Origin: Paramarasmius palmivorus
Lineage: Eukaryota; Basidiomycota; Agaricomycetes; Agaricales; Marasmiaceae
DNA length: 64,000 bases
Assembly: GCA_037176845.1 (NCBI GenBank)
Contig: JAYKXP010000138.1
Location: forward strand, 1-64,000
Direction of reading: 5' to 3'
Shown here piece by piece: positions 57,315-64,000 of this stretch. Every line of letters starts with the position of its first letter. The stretch's first letter is position 1. Position numbers and translations under genes: made by a program. The notes beneath the pieces are model-generated. The model did not search any database. It worked only from the letters and a program-made list of their open reading frames with translations, and was not told where the DNA came from.

Positions 57315-59478
57315 ATACCTATGGCATTCAATGCTGGTCGCGGAGAGAGCCCCCTGCATGGCAATTCACCATGTCACCGCGTGGTATTCGGTAACTTCAA
57401 TTTGGTTCGGGAAACCTTTGTTGAGGTCAAAAAGCTCAACATTAGGTCCGTATTCTACCAACGCGTACATCGAGTCTCGAATCATGTTTGTGACATTTCT
57501 TTGAATCCCTCCGAATGATGTGTCGATGTGTCGAAATAGAAGGTGGAGTAAGTTATTTGAAAGTGTCTTACGTCAGTTCGCTCCGTTCCCGCGCCGTCGC
57601 TCTTTACACGGTGACACGACAAACAAAGGCCCAGAGTGACACTTTCCTTCATATACCACCATCAAACCCGAACCCGCGAGGTATGTCGTTTGGAGTCCTT
57701 TGAAACTGTCGTCGTCGTCGCTCATGCGTCAGTCCAACATACACTTCATTTTATTATCCCAGCTCATTGGCGAAAAAAGCTTTATCTAGACCGGAATGAA
57801 ACAACAGAAACTTGAAGTCTAGGAACACCTATTGGGCCTTGAGGTATCGTGGATAAGACTAGAACAGAAGCGAGAACAAAGCAGATTCACAGAGACAGGA
57901 ACTCGGGTGCACTATCTTAACACTTTATCTCTTCGTCTGTCACTCAACTGAATCTCAACCTAGTATACAAAAAGGTCATTGATCTAGTCACGCCGTTCCC
58001 GAACAAGAAAGCTCCTTGTCTGGCCCGATGAACAGACACGATGAATACTTCTGTTTCCTCGTAGATCCATTAACGTCGATTCACATCGGTTTCTCTAGGT
58101 CCTTTGCCTTAGATACTGCCGTCAGTACGGGTACTGGCACAATGGGTAGTCAAGCACCAATTGTTGGGACAGGGCACCTGGCTCAAAGAAATTGTCTAAG
58201 GTTTTGATGGGCCGGAGCGCGGAAAACGAACCCTGTTAGTAGCGATGTAATGTGATGTTTCATCATACAGTTTCTGATATAATTCTGGAGTCATCGGACA
58301 GTTTTGTCTCACTTCAATGAACGTGTACTGCGATTTTAGATGATGCTATCCCAATCACCATTGTCGTACCAACAATCTGAACGATGGATCAAGTTCATCT
58401 ATACGTACCTCAAACAAGCTGTAGAGGTGATCCTTAGAGTCAATCGCCGACACCCCGTTTATGGAGAGAACACATTGGAGGATTGTAGATGCTGTCGTTT
58501 GGCATTGGGGCGCAAGCATGTAAGTTACCGCAACATAAGTTATGTATAGAGAACATCTCGATAGTTGACGAAGAGCGGTTCTAGGACCTTGTGACATTTC
58601 CTCATGAGAAATGCCACCCAAAGACTATTGGAGCTTTATCTCTTTCGAGCTCATGATACCTCTCGGCGGAGCGATCATGTATCAGCTCGACACAATAAGA
58701 CGCGAATCACAGGATGAATGCTGCAGCTTTCCGCGATGATGCCTCAGTTCATCTCTTCCCATTCCAATAGTCCAAATCACAACTGTTTGGCAGCTGAACT
58801 CCTGTCACCCCTATCTCCGCTTATATACCTGGTGGTCGTATGTGCACTAGTACTGTGACAATGAATTGCTGACTCACACCCGTATATGAGGGTATCGCTA
58901 CCAACACTCATTAACCTGTGTACCAGTCTTGGCTTATCACGTATAAGTGCCGTTCCTGACTCCCAGATGCTCTCTACTCTACGTTTCGGGGAGCCAACCT
59001 TTTTTTATTTGAAGTCTGCGGCAGCCACTAGACCGTCGAGCGCTCTGAAGTGCATAAACCGTGTGGACATTCAACCTGAGCAAGGATCCACAAATGAAAG
59101 CGACGATATCGAGGCACAGAAACACGAAGCCTCCCCCGAAACTTACCGCGAGCAGGGCGTGATTATGCCGGAGTATAGAACTTTTTTATGTTCAGTTTCG
59201 GACACGGGAAATCAAAATGATGAAAGATGGCTTTAGTATAGTATATTATTGAGTTGTACTTTTTCTTCTTGGCATTGTCTGTACAACGCTTTGACAGGCC
59301 TAATTTATGAGCCGATCTCGTTACCTAAAAGCTCGAAGTCAGTAATAACAAAAAGAGAGGAATGAAATCGCGCTCACTATCCTCTGAGTCCTTTGTGGGC
59401 GTTCCGACGAAGGTGTTAGCTTGTCAATAAAACTGGCTGAGAATCCCGGTGAGTACCAAGAACGAAGGAGACAGTACA

Positions 59479-59630
59479 TTTATCTCCAAGCCTTCTCCCT
59501 AGGTCGCAGCCTGCGAACCTTCAAGCTTTGAGCCGAAGAGTATCTGGATTCGCACTAGCAAAGCTGGAGGCAATACTACCAATGAATCGGTCTGAGAAAC
59601 ATGAAAGAAGGAGAACATACCAATATCGCA
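59479..59630. repeat. Diverged direct repeat, copy 1
   Basis: Shares ATCTCCAAG(C/T)CTTCTCCCTAGGT, then AGCTTTGAGCCGAAGAGTAT against AGCTTTAAAACCGAAAATGC, with GAGGCAATACTACCAA against GAGGTAATACTATCAA and a GAACATACCAATA block after. Copy 2 lies at about 59989-60130, same orientation, about 510 bp away. Confidence 0.65.
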
Positions 59631-59988
59631 TCCAAAGACCACGTGTCGATCCTCCTTCCAACATCAGACCCATAGTCACGACGAAGGCCTGAGGCCTAGC
59701 CACCGCGCCAGCATTGAGATTTGTCCGACAATCAAGAACAGGCTGCAGATCGAGCTTTTACATTGGAGAATTTGTCGCCCAAAGCTGTGAAGGAGATAAA
59801 GGTATCAATGACTCGGGCTCGTAAGGAACATGAAAGAGTTGTCAACTATACCATGTTTGGACTTTGAGAAATTCGCCATCGTGGGTCCCCTTTTTCAACA
59901 CCAGCAGAGCTCAGTTGACTCGGACTGCCCGAAACTGAATTCTGAAAAGGTACCTCGAGAACGATGGACTCGACGGCCTATGTCAAAC

Positions 59989-60130
59989 ATATACATGCAT
60001 CTCCAAGTCTTCTCCCTAGGTCCAGTCTGCTCACGAGCTTTAAAACCGAAAATGCCTGAGTTCGAACTAGATAGAGAGGTAATACTATCAACCACTCGGC
60101 CAAGTAATACAAGGTGAACATACCAATATA
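59989..60130. repeat. Diverged direct repeat, copy 2
   Basis: Partner of 59479-59630; see there. Both copies end next to AACATACCAATA. Confidence 0.65.
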
Positions 60131-60446
60131 TCAGATCCAAAAAACGTTGTGTTTTCGCCGAGGCAAGAGCAAACCCCATTCTGGTGCAGCAGCTGTACGT
60201 AGTCTTGAAACGCGACTCTATCCACGCTCCAGGTATTCACTGTAGATAGAGTCTTGTCCGTATGTCCCGGTCCGTTGGGGGTGCGCCTCGGACTTTGAAA
60301 ATTTGACGTTGCCGATCCGGCATTAACCATCGATACTTTCAAACGAATAAGCGCCCTTGTCCATAATCGATACCACCTTCATTCTGTGCGTCTTCTTCCA
60401 CTTCTTCCACTCAACGACTCGTGATATCAATCTATTTATTTGATCA

Positions 60447-62580
60447 ATGGATGATATTGGTTCAAATGCCTCTCATGCCCCGCCTGAAGCCCCCGAAAAC
60501 TCGGAAGATCTTTCTTCTGATGACGACAATCATAGCTCTTCGTGCAATTTTTCTGCCACACCATCTCGCCCGGAATCTTTAGCTCAACATTCAAATGTCA
60601 CATTGGGTTATGCACCCAGTTTTCCCATGTCATTCTCGCCGAGAGTACCAACTTCGGTTCCACCAATTAATACACCGGTACATGGACATAGTAAGCCTTC
60701 CGGCCTTTGATATACGCTTTGGATCAAGGACTAAAATAAGTCATTTGAATCCAGTTGGCTACTCTCCAGTTCCTAGTGTCGGAATACCTTACTATTATCC
60801 ACATCCCATCAATCTGCATGCCGCCGTACCACATCAGCAGCCCCCAATTCTGAGTAAAGTTGATTTCTCCAAACTTTCAGTTAGGGAACAACAAGAGGTA
60901 CATCAGTTCCTGCAAGCCACATCGCGTTTGGAAGCTGAATTCTCGCGGGGTCTCTTTTGGGGAGCTGTTCCGCTTCCAAAGTGCATTGCGCACTTAAGGG
61001 AATCTCGCGCCCGATTTCAATGGCCATCAGATTTTGATGAAGACGATCGTCTCCTCATATACATTCGTTGCATTCGGCAGTTAGGATTCGAGACAGTCGG
61101 AGGCGCCGAGCGTGCCCTAGTAGCTCGGGGGCACTTCAAACACGAGACGGTAGCAAAAGCCATGGCATATTTTCTACGGAGTGATAACATCGACACTCGG
61201 GAACAGCCTGTTGGCTTAGTGGACGCCATTTTCAATCATCCGAAAGCCAGGATGTATAAGGAACATGTTATTCCCCTTTCCGAAGGTCACCTTCACCTTC
61301 CCATCTACATCGATCCGCCGAATCAATCACAGCCTTCGACAACAGTCAATATGTCAGATGCCCAAACCACGCAGCATAAACTATCAGACTGGGCTTTACA
61401 ACGTACAATCGAGCGTGTCGATAAAGAGATGGACAAGCTGGCCTCATTTGACTATTTCATTCGATCCCCGAAGGCACACGTCAGCTGGGACCTAATCACT
61501 AGATTTGATTTGGGTACTGCCCGGCAACACATTTTAGAGACTGCTCCCGCTCTCTATTCACTCCTTACAACAGCCGCACTATCCGACAACGCCAAAAAAC
61601 ATTGTATTGCACCGATTCCTAGTTCATCACCCTCAGCTACACCTTTACCCTCGGACGAAGATCAGGAGGATATTCACGCGTTTGTCAACAGTACTTCCGC
61701 CAGTGCCGGTACACCTGATTCGGAGGAAACATCGCCGCTCAACAACTCATCATCTCCGGAAGCTGCAAAGTCTCACAGCATGCGAAGAGATCCGTGGCTT
61801 GTAAGTGATTTTCACTTAATGTGTTGCTTTTGTTAATTGAAATTCACTTGTTATCATTCTAGGGCGTCACAGTAGTCATATTAATCCTTCTCCAACTTCG
61901 TTATAGATGGGCGATCATCTTCCCCACTCTCATCGGCGTCTTTCTATTTACGTGTAACGTCAATCGAGACGTCTACGCGCTGCTCGGTCGCATAGGACTC
62001 TCGATATCGTACTCCGCCACACAGACCGTCCTTGAAACACTTGCTGAAGAGTCAAGTGAACGGCTGATATCATTCGGGTCTATACTCAAAAATGCCGAGC
62101 CTAATTTTCAGCTCCTTCTCGACAACGTCAATAAAATGAAGCGAGCATGGCAACTTAAGCTCGGACAGAGTGACGAGTTGAAAAGTGGGACGGCAGCTAC
62201 TCTAGTACGACTGGAAGACGTGCCGCCGGGGGTTCTTAACTTCCAGCACCTTGCAGATCACATGCAGAAGCCTGAGAACAAGCGGTCTACAATTACAATG
62301 AAGACACTACAAGCAGACATCGACTGGAGACATGTAGAAAATATAGGAGCTGCAACGGCGCTTCGCGTGTGGGCAAAACATATCCCTTCCTTGCGAAAAT
62401 TCAGTCCTCAGGTCGAAAATCTTTTCCGGGAGAAGTATAGCAAGCGCCGCCTACGTCTCCGGAAATCTGAGGTTCATACCATGCGTACTTCAGATATCGA
62501 CGAGTCGAAAGTTGGTGGGGTCAGCGACGTTATTATCAACCTCATCAAACAGCTTGCCATCAAAAGTGTAGTGCGTTAAA
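60447..62580 (+). pseudogene. DUF6589-like protein, C-terminally truncated
   Basis: A three-exon gene with start MDDIGSNASHAPPEAPEN at 60447. Exon 1 ends before GTAAGCC at about 60689; exon 2 reads GYSPVPSVGIPYYYPHP through HSMRRDPWL; an intron at 61801-61862 leads to exon 3. Low-complexity and acidic stretches flank VREQQEVHQFLQATSRLEAE and HVSWDLITRFDLGTARQHIL. A membrane-like stretch VVILILLQLRYRWAIIF opens exon 3, and LLLDNVNKMKRAWQLKLG, SGTAATLVRLEDVPPGVLNF, DIDWRHVENIGAATALRVWA and EVHTMRTSDIDESKVGGVSD follow. This string of motifs is that of DUF6589 proteins, which normally continue for several hundred residues beyond the ...DIDES block; here the frame stops about 25 residues later (IKQLAIKSVVR). 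The protein is therefore truncated. The role of the family is not established; many copies per genome suggest a mobile or selfish origin. Confidence 0.6.
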
Positions 62581-64000
62581 CAAACATTGACGCGACACTC
62601 GCGCGCTGAAGTGCATCACATGATCCCGGCTTCCATCCGGCATGTCATTTTTCAAACCCCGAGGCGCACCTCTAAGGAACCCCATCATACGGACAAGCCT
62701 AGCTGTACGTCGGATTGAACACGGACAGCGTGATTCATGCTTCGTGATTCGTGGAGAATTCAGCTTCAAGCTTCAAAGACCACTGCCGAAAAGTGGGGCT
62801 GAAAAAGTCCAGGTGAGTACGAGGTTCTAGTACTAGCAATATCCGATGTATGCTGAGGAATTCCGACGATTTCTGTGAGGGCCGGTGTCATTCTGATGGC
62901 ATCTGACAATTTTCTTGCAGTGGAAGGCCTTCGCGCGCTCACTTGATTGCTACCGAACGATTTAGTTCGAGTTAAAGCTGGTCCGTGCACGTCATTACAG
63001 CAACCTGTCGTAGTCTGACTTGGCACTCACCTTCTTTCTTCCCAACCACCATCTTCCCCGCCAACCCTCTGCCCAGCTGGGCACTTTGTCCTTCTCTTGG
63101 TATTTCCGACTCTTTCCTCGTAGATTTAATGCTGATTTGAAGACCTCAGAACAGGATCAAGGACAGTGACGCTGGAGTACATTGCCATGACAGCAATTGA
63201 TCTCAGGTACGTAGTGTCACCTTATCCTTATCTTAGATTCTTACTAACTCTACCGTCTACCAGCGTCTACTGCTCTTCCTACTACACGAACTCGTTCCTG
63301 TCGGAGGTTAACGCCGACCCATTCCAGACTAGTTCCAGGATCCATTAGTCGCACAGTCAGTGAGTGCTTTCGTCCATTCAATTACGACCCGTATGGGTTC
63401 TTGCCATATAGTTGCCCCGGAGAATTTCCTGAGAGAATAGTAGGTCACTGTCGTAGACCGTACCTCATTGGATGCCAGATTAGTGATCATCTTGTGCCTC
63501 TTCCAGGTCGTTCCATGCAACGGGCCACTGGCAACGATGTTGTCGGTCCATAAATTAAATCCAGGGCCATTCCAACCATCATGCTGATAGTTCCTGGTAA
63601 TTTAGAGACGATTTCCATGAAAGAGGTATAATTACATATACCACGGCGAGTATCCTTCTCGAAGGGCCTTCCTGTCTCTGTAGAGACTTTCTTGAAGACT
63701 CCTGAATCAGTTATTCAATAGACCAGTTTTGCATCCGACATAACGAAGAAGCTGAGACATGTTGAGCCATGCTTTGCATAGACTATTCAGGTAGTCCGAT
63801 AGATTCAAAATTACAGTCAAAGCCGGACTGATAGGGCCTCAACATGAGTCCAGAGTGAATGCGTCGTGAGTCGATAAGAGATACCGGCGAATCTGACAGG
63901 TCATCACCGTCTACGACGTCATTGACCTGGCAATAAATGTAATTATTTTGTACAGTAGGAAAATATCTACTTAGCAAAACCCAAAACGAGTCGAGCGTTC
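62581..64000. other. No recognisable gene
   Basis: Only frames up to about 86 codons, without motifs. The missing C-terminal part of the DUF6589-like gene was not found here in any frame. Confidence 0.4.

Larger units (their letters stand above)
57315..60440. other. Region without recognisable genes, one diverged direct repeat
   Basis: Open frames up to 116 codons (58886-59236) have no recognised features. The repeat at 59479-59630 / 59989-60130 is listed separately. A short plus-strand GAACATACCAATA block occurs next to each repeat copy. Confidence 0.35.

Noticed and set aside
1..64000. CRISPR arrays, bacterial operons, ribosome binding sites, rRNA genes
   Set aside because: None seen; intron structure shows a eukaryotic nuclear sequence, where such features are not expected.

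Overview
The window looks like nuclear DNA of an agaricomycete (mushroom-forming basidiomycete). Genes are split by many introns of about 50-60 bp with GT...YAG ends. Both strands are used densely. The recognisable families are typical of Agaricomycetes: a HET-domain protein, a Zn2Cys6 regulator with the usual linker, a tyrosine-kinase-like (TKL) kinase, Argonaute, TAP-like S33 hydrolases and a DUF6589-like relic. All calls come from reading six-frame translations and splice sites by eye; no database search was possible.

Layout. 1-5.6 kb: little convincing coding sequence, perhaps a decayed leucine-rich/F-box-like fragment. 5.6-15.8 kb: two inverted, decayed copies of a kinase-like gene flank a papain-type cysteine peptidase gene and an unusual gene that joins a Zn2Cys6 DNA-binding N-terminus to a long helical part with a hydrophobic hairpin (alpha-pore-forming-protein-like). 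The 3' flanks of these two inner genes share a ~300 bp direct repeat. 15.8-17.9 kb: an intact HET-domain gene. 18.0-35.0 kb: an array on the minus strand made of two gene families, an extended SDR reductase (4 copies, the outer two intact and the inner two decayed) and an unknown ~600-residue protein family here called X (4 copies). 35.7-45.3 kb: a decayed fragment of an FAD monooxygenase, three paralogous genes resembling the Cyt/volvatoxin cytolysin fold plus an orphan promoter with first exon of a fourth, and the intact monooxygenase. 45.9-46.5 kb: a small secreted protein. 47.3-53.0 kb: a tandem pair of TAP-like serine hydrolases; the second is interrupted by a 629 bp hAT-like non-autonomous element with an 8 bp target-site duplication. 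53.1-56.4 kb: an Argonaute missing its N-terminal and PAZ parts but keeping the slicer tetrad, in head-to-tail overlap with a TKL kinase whose intron carries a ~47-base C/G homopolymer. 56.4-64 kb: mostly without recognisable genes, apart from a truncated DUF6589-like gene and a short diverged direct repeat.

Taken together the region is a fast-evolving accessory segment: local duplications, pseudogenes, chimeric genes, a transposon footprint, and several families associated with conflict (HET, pore-forming-like proteins, papain-type peptidase, Argonaute). Whether these act together is inference; there is no operon logic in such a genome, and the shared features are duplication and rapid turnover.
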